NCBI RefSeq assembly: GCF_044377145.1
Contig: NZ_JBILJQ010000006.1
Coordinates: forward strand, 1-64,000
Length of the DNA: 64,000 nucleotides
Direction: 5' to 3'
Source: Aquimonas sp044377145
GTDB lineage: Bacteria > Pseudomonadota > Gammaproteobacteria > Xanthomonadales > Xanthomonadaceae
The notes under the pieces are model-generated. The model saw only the letters and a list, made by a program, of their open reading frames with translations. It was not told the origin of the DNA and made no database searches. A program made the translations under genes and the position numbers. Positions 9,097 to 17,090 of this stretch are shown in pieces; within the stretch, counting starts at the first letter, position 1, and the number at the start of each line of letters is the position of its first letter.

Positions 9097-9146
9097 AGCC
9101 ACAAACAAGGCTTGTGGCTCGACCAAGCATAAATCGCTTGTGGCTT
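9097..9146. promoter_or_regulatory. Candidate LysR operator between the regulator and exporter
   Basis: A perfect 8-bp inverted repeat AGCCACAA (9097-9104) / TTGTGGCT (9112-9119) with a 7-bp spacer is followed by a third copy of the half-site, TTGTGGCTT, at 9138-9146. The two direct TTGTGGCT copies lie 26 bp apart. An interrupted palindrome plus an extra half-site in a divergent LysR-target intergenic region is the usual layout of recognition and activation sites. No clear -35/-10 pair could be assigned, and the rest of 8891-9299 holds no gene. Confidence 0.5.
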
Positions 9147-9299
9147 GGCACGCGGCGCGGACAATCCGGGATCGCTGCAGTGGTGCGAATCAGCGCTGTC
9201 CGAATCCGGCCAGCGCGCCGGTCTTCGGCCCGGCATGCTCCCGGCCACGCAGCGTGTTTGCGGCTCTCCCTCCCCCGAGTTCGCCCACCGAGTACGCCC

Positions 9300-10202
9300 A
9301 TGTCCGTTTCCGCGAGTGCTGTTGCTGTGCCCGACGCTTCCACCGCCAGCGCACGCTGGCTGACCCCGGTCGAGCTCGGTGTGCTCGGTGCGATCTGGGG
9401 TGCGTCCTTCCTGTTCATGCGCGTCGCCGCCCCGCACTTCGGCGCTTTGGCCCTGGTCGAGATCCGGCTCGCCGCCGGTGCGCTGGTGCTGCTGCCCTTC
9501 CTGTGGCTGGCGCGAGCGAGGTTCCCGCTGCGCCTGTGGCCCTTGCTGGCCTTGATCGCTGCGATCAACTCGGCCGTACCGTTCACCTTGTTCGCGTGGG
9601 CAGCAGAGCGCGCGCCGGCCGGCATCGGTGCGATCACCAATGCCATGACCGTGCCCTTCACCGCCCTGGTCGGTTTTTTGTTCTTCAGCGAGAAGATCGG
9701 CACACGCCGTGCGCTGGCGCTGGCGGCAGGCTTCGTCGGCGTGCTGGTGCTGGCCAGTGGCCGCAGCGCCGGTGCAAGCGTCGGCATGGCCGCGGCAGCC
9801 GGCACGCTGGCGGCATTCATGTACGGCTTGGGCATCAATCTGGTGCGGCGGCATCTTTCGGGGCTGCCGCCCGCTGCAGTCGCCGCGGCCACGCTGAGCT
9901 GTGCGGCCCTGCTCGCCCTGCCCTTCGCCATCGCGACCTGGCCTGCGTCGAACCCGCCGCCGCTGGCCTGGGCCGCGGCGCTCGCGCTGGGCGTGCTGTG
10001 CACGGGTATCGCGATGGTCGGCTACTACCGGCTGATCGCCCGCATCGGGCCCAGCCGCGCTTCAACGGTGACCTACCTGGTTCCGCTGTTTGGCGTCAGC
10101 TGGGCCTGGTGGTTGCTGGATGAGCCGGTCACCCTGCCGATGGTTCTGGCGGGTGCGCTGATTCTGGGCAGCGTGGCGATCAGCCAGCGCGCGCCGCGCT
10201 GA
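9300..10202 (+). CDS. EamA/DMT-family transporter
   Basis: A 300-residue polytopic protein with about ten membrane segments arranged as two EamA repeats. The first begins LTPVELGVLGAIWGASFLFMRVAAP, with FGALALVEIRLAAGALVLLPF and TNAMTVPFTALVGFLFFSEKI. The second runs from MAAAAGTLAAFMYGLGINLVRR to STVTYLVPLFGVSWAWWLLDEPVT. This is the drug/metabolite transporter layout of exporters for amino acids or related metabolites. The upstream ATG at 9114 would add 62 residues without any domain and run through the operator region, so the ATG at 9300 is preferred. It is divergent from the LysR regulator that probably controls it. The substrate is not deducible. Confidence 0.88.
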   Translation: MSVSASAVAVPDASTASARWLTPVELGVLGAIWGASFLFMRVAAPHFGALALVEIRLAAGALVLLPFLWLARARFPLRLWPLLALIAAINSAVPFTLFAWAAERAPAGIGAITNAMTVPFTALVGFLFFSEKIGTRRALALAAGFVGVLVLASGRSAGASVGMAAAAGTLAAFMYGLGINLVRRHLSGLPPAAVAAATLSCAALLALPFAIATWPASNPPPLAWAAALALGVLCTGIAMVGYYRLIARIGPSRASTVTYLVPLFGVSWAWWLLDEPVTLPMVLAGALILGSVAISQRAPR

Positions 10203-10215
10203 GTGAACGCTAGGC

Positions 10216-10242
10216 ACGTCGATCGCAAACCGCGATCGACGT
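10216..10242 (+). terminator. Hairpin after the exporter gene
   Basis: A perfect 11-bp inverted repeat ACGTCGATCGC / GCGATCGACGT with a 5-base AAACC loop lies 14 bp after the exporter stop codon. No U-tract follows, so it may be a Rho-assisted terminator or an RNA-stabilising hairpin rather than a classic intrinsic terminator. The remaining bases up to 10400 show nothing else. Confidence 0.5.
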
Positions 10243-10400
10243 ACACATGGCGCACAGGCATGGCTTGGCGCGATGCGCGACCACATTGGTCAAATGAGTC
10301 CTGAGCGGACACGGCGGCGCAATGTCGCTCTGTTCGACGTGGCGGACCCGCAGGCCGAGCGCCGATAACGTTCAGGCACCGAACCGGATCACCACCCCGC

Positions 10401-12020
10401 TCAAGTGCCCGGCTGCACGTAGGGCACTTTGGCGAACAGCCGTCGCTCCCGGCCGCGGTCGTCTTCGACCACGCGCAGCGTGCTGTCGAAGATCAGCGCG
10501 GGGCGCGCGGGTACTTCGAACTTTGGCCACGTCGGCAGGCCAGCGTCGTTTGGGTCACCGCTGCGCGCGAACGCGATCAGCGCCGTGCTCATCGCATCGG
10601 CCAGGGCTTGCGCGGGTGCGCCGCCGTCGCGAGTCCAGTCATCAGCGGCGATGTTGTCGAACACCAGCGGGATGTCCAGCGTGTGCGGCGCGCCGTAGCG
10701 GCCTCCGTCCAGCGGCGATCGCCAGTGCAGGTAGTAGATCCAGGTCGGTGCGCCCTGTTCGGCGCGACGCTCGCTTGCAATCACCATTCCTTTCCACGAG
10801 CGCGCCGCTGTGGTTGCCGAGAAGAACACCTGGGCCGGCGTGTAGTCCGGATACCAGCGCCGATAGCGATTGACGATTCCGGCCGGGTCGAGCTCACCGA
10901 TGAACGGCGCAACATGCCGCTGCAGTGCCACCGGCACACCGTCCCAGTCGAGTTCGAACAGGCCGGGCTCGGCGCGTCCGATCAGGCTGGTGGTCTCGTC
11001 GTGGGTGTTGCCGAGGACCATCGGCAGGGCCGCCGACTGCGGCGGGGCATCGGGCGTGAGCGGATCGCGCGGCAGGCTGCGGCCATCGACCACCGGCGTC
11101 CAGGTGCCACCGCGCATCGCTTGCATCAGCTCCAGCATCGACGCTGACTGCAGCACAGCGAGCGGATCTTCGGCGCTGCCAGTGGCCGCGCCCAGCCGCT
11201 GCAGCACTTCGCGCGCGGTCGCCACGGCATTGGCGCGGATGCGCCCGGTGATCTGCTGCCCGCTCATGGTCCACGCGCGGTGGAACAATCCCCGCGCCGC
11301 CGGCATCGCCATCAGGGTGGCGATCTTGGCGCCGCCACCGGACTGCCCGAACACAGTGATGTTGCCAGGGTCACCGCCGAAGGCCGCGATGTTGTCGCGC
11401 ACCCACTGCAGGGCCAGTAGCAGATCGAGCTGGCCGACATTGCCGGAGTCGGCGTAGCGCGCGGGGTCCTGCACGCCGAGGTACAGATAGCCGAAACCGT
11501 TGAGGCGATGATTCACCGTCACTACAACCACATCGCCACGCCGACTGAGCCGGGCGCCGTCGTAGACCGGCTCATTGACGCTGCCGTTGGCATAGCCGCC
11601 ACCGTGGAAATACACCAGCACCGGCCGCTGCGCACCCGCACCGATCGAGGGCGTCCACACGTTGAGACTGAGGCAGTCCTCGCTCATCTCGCTGAGGTCA
11701 GCTTCTCCATCGCCATTCAACACCTGCGGGCAGCGCGGCGCATGCGCCAGCGCTTCGCGCACGCCCGTCCACGCGGGCTCGGGCAGCGCTGGCTGGAACC
11801 GGCGTGGACGCGTGTCCTCGCCGTAGTGAATGCCGCGGAACGCCGCCACGCCTTCGGACTGCAGCCCCCGCAGGCGGCCGGCGACAGTGTCGACTTCGAT
11901 GCTCGGCACGGCAGGCGCATCCTGAGCCGAGGCACCGCTGGCGAACATCACCAACAGCAGGCCGGCCAGGGCGCGCGCACGGTGCACGTTGAACAACAGG
12001 GGGGCTTGAGCGTGGCGCAT
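10401..12020 (-). CDS. Secreted type-B carboxylesterase
   Basis: From the ATG at 12020 the product is 539 residues. A signal peptide (ALAGLLLVMFASGASAQ, cleavage near residue 33) is followed by the carboxylesterase type-B fold: EDCLSLNVWTP near residue 114, the HGGGY oxyanion segment at 139-143, GNVGQLDLLLALQWVRDNIAAFGGDP, and GQSGGG with nucleophile Ser227. A candidate acidic residue (THDETTSL) and the His in HTLDIPLVF follow. These enzymes hydrolyse carboxylic esters, and here it acts outside the cytoplasm. A longer open frame upstream runs another 108 codons into the divergent FrnE-like gene and lacks a signal peptide at its start, so it was not used. It is divergently transcribed from the FrnE-like gene. 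Confidence 0.9.
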   Translation of the reverse strand: MRHAQAPLLFNVHRARALAGLLLVMFASGASAQDAPAVPSIEVDTVAGRLRGLQSEGVAAFRGIHYGEDTRPRRFQPALPEPAWTGVREALAHAPRCPQVLNGDGEADLSEMSEDCLSLNVWTPSIGAGAQRPVLVYFHGGGYANGSVNEPVYDGARLSRRGDVVVVTVNHRLNGFGYLYLGVQDPARYADSGNVGQLDLLLALQWVRDNIAAFGGDPGNITVFGQSGGGAKIATLMAMPAARGLFHRAWTMSGQQITGRIRANAVATAREVLQRLGAATGSAEDPLAVLQSASMLELMQAMRGGTWTPVVDGRSLPRDPLTPDAPPQSAALPMVLGNTHDETTSLIGRAEPGLFELDWDGVPVALQRHVAPFIGELDPAGIVNRYRRWYPDYTPAQVFFSATTAARSWKGMVIASERRAEQGAPTWIYYLHWRSPLDGGRYGAPHTLDIPLVFDNIAADDWTRDGGAPAQALADAMSTALIAFARSGDPNDAGLPTWPKFEVPARPALIFDSTLRVVEDDRGRERRLFAKVPYVQPGT

Positions 12021-12150
12021 GCAGACGGGCTCTTCGTGCGGGACCCGCAGCCTAGCGCGGGCTCGCAACCGCGCATACGGACCCCGATCACCGAAAGCGC
12101 GCGCGCCCGCATGGCAAACTCCAAGGCCACGAACCACCGAGCAGCACCGC

Positions 12151-12813
12151 ATGCCCACCACCCTGCGCATCGACTTCGTTTCCGATATCGCCTGCCCCTG
12201 GTGCGCGGTCGGCCTGCACGCCCTGCAGATCGCGCTGATGCGGCTCGGTGATGCCGTCAGCACCGAGCTCCACTTCCAGCCCTTCGAGCTCAATCCGCAG
12301 ATGGTCGCCGAGGGCGAAGACACCGAGGAGCATCTGGCGCGCAAGTATGGCGGCGGGCCCGAAAAGCGCGCGCAGATGCGCGAACTGCTGCGTCAGCGTG
12401 GCGCCGAGGTCGGCTTCGAGTTCCGGCTGGATCAGCGCTCACGCATCTACAACACCTTTGATGCCCATCGGCTGCTGCACTGGGCCGGCACCGAGTCAGC
12501 CGCTGGGCAATTGGCGCTGAAACAGGCCCTGCTGCGCGCGTACTTCACCGAAGGCAGAAACCCTTCTGATGCAGCAGTGCTGACCGACTGCGCGCACCAG
12601 GCAGGGCTCGATGCCGCCGCTGCTGCGCAGGTGCTGGCGCGTGGCGAGTATGCAGCGGACGTTCGCACGGCCGAGCAGCGCTTTCTGCAGCAGGGCATCC
12701 AATCAGTACCCGCGACGATCATCAATGGCCAGTACCTGATCTCGGGCGGCCAGCCTGCCGACGCTTATGAAGGCGCGCTGCGAGAAATCCTGGGCAAGAA
12801 CTCCGGCGCCTGA
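12151..12813 (+). CDS. DsbA-family FrnE-like oxidoreductase
   Basis: A 220-residue protein beginning RIDFVSDIACPWCAVGLHAL, with a CPWC redox motif at about residues 14-17 in a thioredoxin-like first strand. It continues with the FrnE-type helical insert (FELNPQM, TEEHLARKYGG, FDAHRLLHWA) and the closing SVPATIINGQYLISGGQPADAY with the cis-proline loop. FrnE-like members are cytoplasmic dithiol oxidoreductases or isomerases, some protective against oxidants. No signal peptide is seen. The ATG at 12151 is favoured over an upstream start because the fold begins right after it. The preceding 130 bp is the shared divergent promoter region with the carboxylesterase. Confidence 0.88.
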   Translation: MPTTLRIDFVSDIACPWCAVGLHALQIALMRLGDAVSTELHFQPFELNPQMVAEGEDTEEHLARKYGGGPEKRAQMRELLRQRGAEVGFEFRLDQRSRIYNTFDAHRLLHWAGTESAAGQLALKQALLRAYFTEGRNPSDAAVLTDCAHQAGLDAAAAAQVLARGEYAADVRTAEQRFLQQGIQSVPATIINGQYLISGGQPADAYEGALREILGKNSGA

Positions 12814-12899
12814 CACCTCTCGGCAATACTGCGCCCGCGACAAGTCCGACGCCTTTGGTTAGCCTGCCGACTCGATCCACTCGAATCTCGGACGCCCGC

Positions 12900-14339
12900 A
12901 TGCTCGCCACCTCCCTGCTGCTCTCCGCCGCTCTTGGTGCCTCGATCGAAACCGCCGCGGTTGAACCGGTGCTGGTGGTCTGGCGCGAGCAGGCCGAACT
13001 GGGCGACATGGCCGACCTGCGCGGCGATGCACGCGCCCTGGCCGCGTGGGAACGGCTGCAGGAAGTGGCGACGAAGCAACACGCCCAGGCTGAGCAACTG
13101 GCCCGCACACACGACGGTCGCGTCCTGCGTCATTACACGGTGGTCAATGCCAGCCTGATGCAGCTGCCTCCGTCGGCTCGCCAAGCCCTGCGCGCTGACG
13201 CATCGGTTGCAGCCGTGGTGGCCGACCGCAGCTTCAAGCTGCAGCTGCCCGACACCGAAGCCGTCCCCGCCACGCTGACACCACAGGCGGTTGAAGCCAG
13301 CCTCACCCTGATCAAGGCGCCCGAGGTGTGGGCGCTGGGCCACCTGGGACAGGGGATCACGGTCGCCAGCGCCGACACCGGCGTGCAGTGGAACCACCCT
13401 GCCCTGATCAGCCAATACCGCGGCAACCAGGGCGGCAGCGTGACCCATGCCTACCACTGGCATGACGCCGTCCACGCCACCGGCAGCAGCTGTGGCGCTG
13501 ATAGCGCCGTTCCCTGCGATGACAATTCGCACGGCAGCCACACCGTCGGCACCATGGTCGGTCTGGATGGCGTCAACCAGATCGGTGTCGCGCCACAGGC
13601 GCGCTGGATCGGCTGCCGCAACATGAATGCCGGCGACGGCTCGCCTTCGACCTATCTCGAGTGCATGGATTTCTTTCTGGCCCCGACCGACGCCAGCGGC
13701 CAGAACCCGCAGCCGCTGTTGGCGCCGCATGTGATCAACAACTCCTGGGGCTGCCCGCCCAGCGAAGGCTGCACCCCGGAACAAAGCGCCCTGCTGGAGA
13801 CAGCGGTCAACACCCTGCGCGCTGCCGGCATTCTGTTCGTGGCCGCGGCTGGCAATTCCGGCTCGGCCTGCAGCTCAATCACCGATCCGCCGGCCTACTT
13901 CGCCGGCTCACTGACGGTGGCGAACGCGCGCATCGACAACACCATGAACGCGAGCAGCTCACGCGGGCCGATCACCGTTGACGGCAGCGGCCGCATGAAG
14001 CCCGACCTCAGCGCACCGGGCACCTCGATCCGCTCCAGCCTCAACAACGGTGGCTATGGCAACAAGACCGGCACCAGCATGGCGGCTCCGCACATCGCTG
14101 GCGTGGCCGCCCTGGTGATGTCAGCCGAGCCGTTCTACCAGCGCAATCCCGAAGCCCTGGAGCTGCTTCTGACCCAGGCCGTGGTGCCGATGACGCTGAC
14201 CCAGACCTGCGGCGGTATCGCCCCGAGCGTCTACCCGAACCCCGTGGCCGGCTATGGCCGCATCGACGCGCTGCGGGCGATCGAGCTGATCCCGAGTCCG
14301 CTGCTGAGCGACGGATTCGAGGGTGAAGGCATCCGCTGA
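12900..14339 (+). CDS. Secreted S8 family serine peptidase (subtilase) with DGFE tail
   Basis: With the ATG at 12900 the protein has 479 residues. A signal peptide (MLATSLLLSAALGASIETAA) precedes an inhibitor-I9-like propeptide (about 25-115, VNASLMQLPPSARQALRAD). The peptidase domain has the catalytic triad Asp159 (SADTGVQWNHP), His211 (NSHGSHTVGTM) and Ser393 (GTSMAAPHIAG), and the oxyanion Asn lies in AAAGNSGSAC. Several cysteine pairs suggest disulfides. The last residues read SPLLSDGFEGEGIR, a variant of the DGFE motif found near the ends of neighbouring exported proteins. An upstream TTG start at 12855 would put a polar stretch before the signal peptide and is less likely. It probably degrades proteins outside the cell. 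Confidence 0.92.
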   Translation: MLATSLLLSAALGASIETAAVEPVLVVWREQAELGDMADLRGDARALAAWERLQEVATKQHAQAEQLARTHDGRVLRHYTVVNASLMQLPPSARQALRADASVAAVVADRSFKLQLPDTEAVPATLTPQAVEASLTLIKAPEVWALGHLGQGITVASADTGVQWNHPALISQYRGNQGGSVTHAYHWHDAVHATGSSCGADSAVPCDDNSHGSHTVGTMVGLDGVNQIGVAPQARWIGCRNMNAGDGSPSTYLECMDFFLAPTDASGQNPQPLLAPHVINNSWGCPPSEGCTPEQSALLETAVNTLRAAGILFVAAAGNSGSACSSITDPPAYFAGSLTVANARIDNTMNASSSRGPITVDGSGRMKPDLSAPGTSIRSSLNNGGYGNKTGTSMAAPHIAGVAALVMSAEPFYQRNPEALELLLTQAVVPMTLTQTCGGIAPSVYPNPVAGYGRIDALRAIELIPSPLLSDGFEGEGIR

Positions 14340-14425
14340 GTCGTGCGGTGCCGGCGCACGGGCTCCGCTTCCTGCCGCTGTTCTGGCAAGCTTTCCCGCT
14401 TTCCCCCGCTTTGAAGGACATCGTC

Positions 14426-15145
14426 ATGGGTCGAGGCCCGAGCATTGAAGGTCGCAAGAACGCCGAGGACGCCCGCAAGGCGAAGATTTTCACCAAGCTG
14501 ATCCGCGAGATCGCGATCGCCGCCCGCGGTGGTGCCGACCCCGCCATCAACTCGCGTCTGCGCCTCGGCATCGACAAGGCACTGGCCGCCAACATGACCA
14601 AGGACACCATCGAGCGCGCGGTCAAACGTGGCTCGGGTGCCGATGGCGCCGACAACATGGAGGAGATCCGCTACGAAGGCTATGGGCCCGGCGGCGTCGC
14701 CATCATCATCGACACCATGACCGACAACAGCGTGCGCACGGTTGCCGATGTTCGACACGCGCTGTCAAAGCACGGCGGCAACCTTGGCACCACCGGCTCG
14801 GTGGCGTTCCAGTTCCAGCGCCGCGGCGAGCTGATGTTCGACACCCCCGACAGCGCCGCCGAAGACCGCCTGATGGAAGTCGCGCTGGATGCGGGCGCCG
14901 ATGATGTGCAGAGCGCGGATGGCCAGAGCACGGTGATCTGCGAGCCCAACAGCTTTGAATCGGTCAAGCAGGCGCTGGTCGCGGCCGGCCTGAAGCCGGT
15001 GCAGGCCGACATCCTGCTGGTGCCGGACAACCGCATCGAGGTCAGCGGCGAGGCGCTGGAAGATCTTCAGGACATGCTCGATCGTCTGGAATCGCTGGAC
15101 GATGTGCAGGACGTTTTCCACAACGCGATCCTGCCGGAAGACTGA
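14426..15145 (+). CDS. YebC/PmpR family protein (YeeN-like)
   Basis: A 239-residue member of the YebC/PmpR/TACO1 family. The N-terminus MGRGPSIEGRKNAEDARKAKIFTKLIREI is the YeeN-type variant in place of the MAGHSKWANIQHRK of YebC. The family markers RLRLGIDKALAANMTKDTIERAVKRG, IRYEGYGPGGVAIIIDTMTDN, and HGGNLGTTGSVAFQF follow, with an acidic C-terminus. Homologues have been described as DNA-binding regulators and, more recently, as translation factors relieving stalls at proline runs. The ATG at 14426 has a good AAGGA site nine bases upstream and is preferred over an earlier start at 14348. It lies 86 bp after the peptidase and may be transcribed alone. Confidence 0.92.
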   Translation: MGRGPSIEGRKNAEDARKAKIFTKLIREIAIAARGGADPAINSRLRLGIDKALAANMTKDTIERAVKRGSGADGADNMEEIRYEGYGPGGVAIIIDTMTDNSVRTVADVRHALSKHGGNLGTTGSVAFQFQRRGELMFDTPDSAAEDRLMEVALDAGADDVQSADGQSTVICEPNSFESVKQALVAAGLKPVQADILLVPDNRIEVSGEALEDLQDMLDRLESLDDVQDVFHNAILPED

Positions 15146-15249
15146 GCACGCAGCGGCGAAACGCGCGACACCGTGGCCAAATCACACCGCGGTAGCGCCG
15201 CTGCAATGCCGGCCGATCAGGGAGCACGATCGGGCCAACACAAACATGC

Positions 15250-15555
15250 TCAGGCGCGGATATCCAGCAGGTTGCCGAGCAGGCTGTCTTGAGTCTTCAA
15301 CATTTTGAGATTCGCGGCGAAAGATTGCTTGGCCTCCAGGCTGTTGACCAAGTCGGTGGTCAGCCCATCGCCCTGCTGCACTTCGCTGGCGCGGCGCAGC
15401 TCGGCGCTCACGCCGCCGCCCATCTGCTCGCGGCTTTCGACCTCGAAACGCCGGAAACCGGTGCTTTCGCGATTGGCGATGTTGCTCGCACTGGCGGTCA
15501 GGCGTGCCTGCGCGGCGGCCATACCGGAGCGGGCGATACCGAAAATGTCGCTCAT
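15250..15555 (-). CDS. Lone flagellar basal-body rod-like protein
   Basis: A 101-residue protein. Its N-terminus (GIARSGMAAAQARLTASASNIANRESTGF) resembles the rod-protein N-terminal helix with the SxNIAN motif. Its C-terminus (TDLVNSLEAKQSFAANLKMLKTQDSLLGNLLDIRA) matches the FlgC/FlgE/FlgG-type C-terminal helix. The central part is almost absent, so it is only two terminal helices that could form a coiled coil. FlgC is about 135 residues and FlgB about 130. No other flagellar gene is present within 50 kb, so it may be a dispersed rod component or a rod-like protein with another role. It is alone between yebC and the sugar dehydrogenase operon. Confidence 0.75.
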   Translation of the reverse strand: MSDIFGIARSGMAAAQARLTASASNIANRESTGFRRFEVESREQMGGGVSAELRRASEVQQGDGLTTDLVNSLEAKQSFAANLKMLKTQDSLLGNLLDIRA

Positions 15556-15659
15556 GAAGGCTTGCCCCTGCAGCGGGCGGACCTTCCGCCCTGAAGCACC
15601 ATATCGACCGGCGCAGCGCGAACTGTAGGCTCGCGCCGCGCTTTTCGAGCACTCGGGAT

Positions 15660-17063
15660 TCAGAGGCTGGTTTCGAACCCGTTGGCGAAGATCGCGTTTG
15701 GATCGGAGCGCAGGCCATTGAGCCGCAGCAGATTGCCATTGCTGCGCACCAAGTACAGCTCACCGGCTTCGTCCTCGCCAAAGCCGGTGATTCCCGAGCC
15801 AACGTTCTGCACCGCGCTGGCCGGGTGACTGAAGGTAGTGGAGCTGAGCTGGTTGGCCGCCCACACGTTGCCGCTGCAGAAGTCACCGTAGAAATAGCGG
15901 CCCGCGGCAGCGTTCACCGGCCCGCGGTAGCGGAAACCACCCGTGACCGAGCACTCATTGCCTGAGCGTGCGTAGTCGAACGCCGGTGGGGTGTAGGCGA
16001 CCACGGCGGTCGGGCAACTGTTGGAAGTGGTGGAGGTGCCCTCACGACAGCGCCAGCCATAGTTGCGGCCGCCCACGCCCGAAGGTTCGAAGTTGATCTC
16101 TTCACGCGAACCCTGACCGACATCACCGATCCACAGATCGCCGGTGGCGCGATCAAAGCTGAACATCCACGGGTTGCGCAGGCCATAGGCCCAGACTTCG
16201 TCACAGGCTGCATCCAGCGCGCCGCCCACGCCGGGCTGGCTGGGGGGAATCGCATAGGCGGCCGCGTCGGTGGTGCGTGGCCGGCCGCACAGCTGGCCAC
16301 TACCGACTGCCGTAGTTCCATCGATATCCAGCCGCACCATCTTGCCCAGCAGGGCGCGTGAATCGGCATTGCCGCCATTGCTGGTGAAGTTGGTGTCGAC
16401 CGCGCAAGAGCCGGCATTGTTCAAGCTGGACGGCGCCAGGTTCTGCGCGCGCTCACAGGGGTCGTCTCCGCTCCCACCGTCGCCCAGGCCAAGGTACAGA
16501 TAGCCGTCGGGACCGAAGCTGAGATGGCCGCCATTGTGGTTGGTGAAATCCTGATCGACCCGCAGCACCACCGTGCAGGTCGCGAGATCGGCCGGACTCA
16601 AGACATCCGCCGCCGGATTGGACGCGGTATAGCGCAGCAGCATGGTGTCGCCATTGACGTCGGTCATGCTGACGAACAGCCGCCCGTTATTGGCGAACAT
16701 CGGATGAAAGGCGACGCCAAGCAGGCCGCGCTCACCGCCCGAAGTAAAGCCGACGGTGACGGCGCTGGCAGCGCCGGGATAGGTGCACTGGGTATTGCTG
16801 TTCAGCGTGAGGTAGCCAGGGGCTAGCAGGCTGCCGTTGCGCACGACGCGCACTATTCCTGGCAGCCCCTGCTGCTGGTTGCCCTGCTGGTTGACGAACA
16901 GCCGACCGCTGCCGTCACCCGCATGAGTCAGCCCGATCGGCGAGGTGAATCCTCCGAGGAACTGCTGGAACACCGGCGGATCCGGCGGGGTGCCGGCGAG
17001 GGCGAAGGGACTGCAGGCGAGCGCAAGTGCCCCGCTGATGCAGCGGCTGAGAACTGGATTCAT
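15660..17063 (-). CDS. Secreted PQQ-type glucose/sorbosone dehydrogenase with NGFE tail
   Basis: The 467-residue product has a signal peptide (ISGALALACSPFALAG) and a six-bladed glucose/sorbosone dehydrogenase propeller: GLTHAGDGSGRLFVNQQG, GGERGLLGVAFHPMF, FTNHNGGHLSFGPDGYLYLGLGDGG, and VWAYGLRNPWMFSFDRATGDLWIGDVGQGSREEIN. These are the calcium- and PQQ-binding signatures of soluble aldose dehydrogenases such as YliI/Asd. The protein ends DPNAIFANGFETSL, carrying the F-x-N-G-F-E motif. It lies 28 bp after the DUF1501 gene, in the same direction, as the third gene of an operon. No PQQ synthesis genes are in the window. The substrate is unknown, and oxidation of a sugar in the periplasm or outside is the family expectation. 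Confidence 0.9.
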   Translation of the reverse strand: MNPVLSRCISGALALACSPFALAGTPPDPPVFQQFLGGFTSPIGLTHAGDGSGRLFVNQQGNQQQGLPGIVRVVRNGSLLAPGYLTLNSNTQCTYPGAASAVTVGFTSGGERGLLGVAFHPMFANNGRLFVSMTDVNGDTMLLRYTASNPAADVLSPADLATCTVVLRVDQDFTNHNGGHLSFGPDGYLYLGLGDGGSGDDPCERAQNLAPSSLNNAGSCAVDTNFTSNGGNADSRALLGKMVRLDIDGTTAVGSGQLCGRPRTTDAAAYAIPPSQPGVGGALDAACDEVWAYGLRNPWMFSFDRATGDLWIGDVGQGSREEINFEPSGVGGRNYGWRCREGTSTTSNSCPTAVVAYTPPAFDYARSGNECSVTGGFRYRGPVNAAAGRYFYGDFCSGNVWAANQLSSTTFSHPASAVQNVGSGITGFGEDEAGELYLVRSNGNLLRLNGLRSDPNAIFANGFETSL

Positions 17064-17090
17064 GAGAGTGCTCCGCTGGAATGGATCGGC

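Noticed and set aside
12021..12344. N-terminal extension of the carboxylesterase
   Set aside because: It overlaps the start of the divergent FrnE-like gene and has no signal peptide at its first codon.
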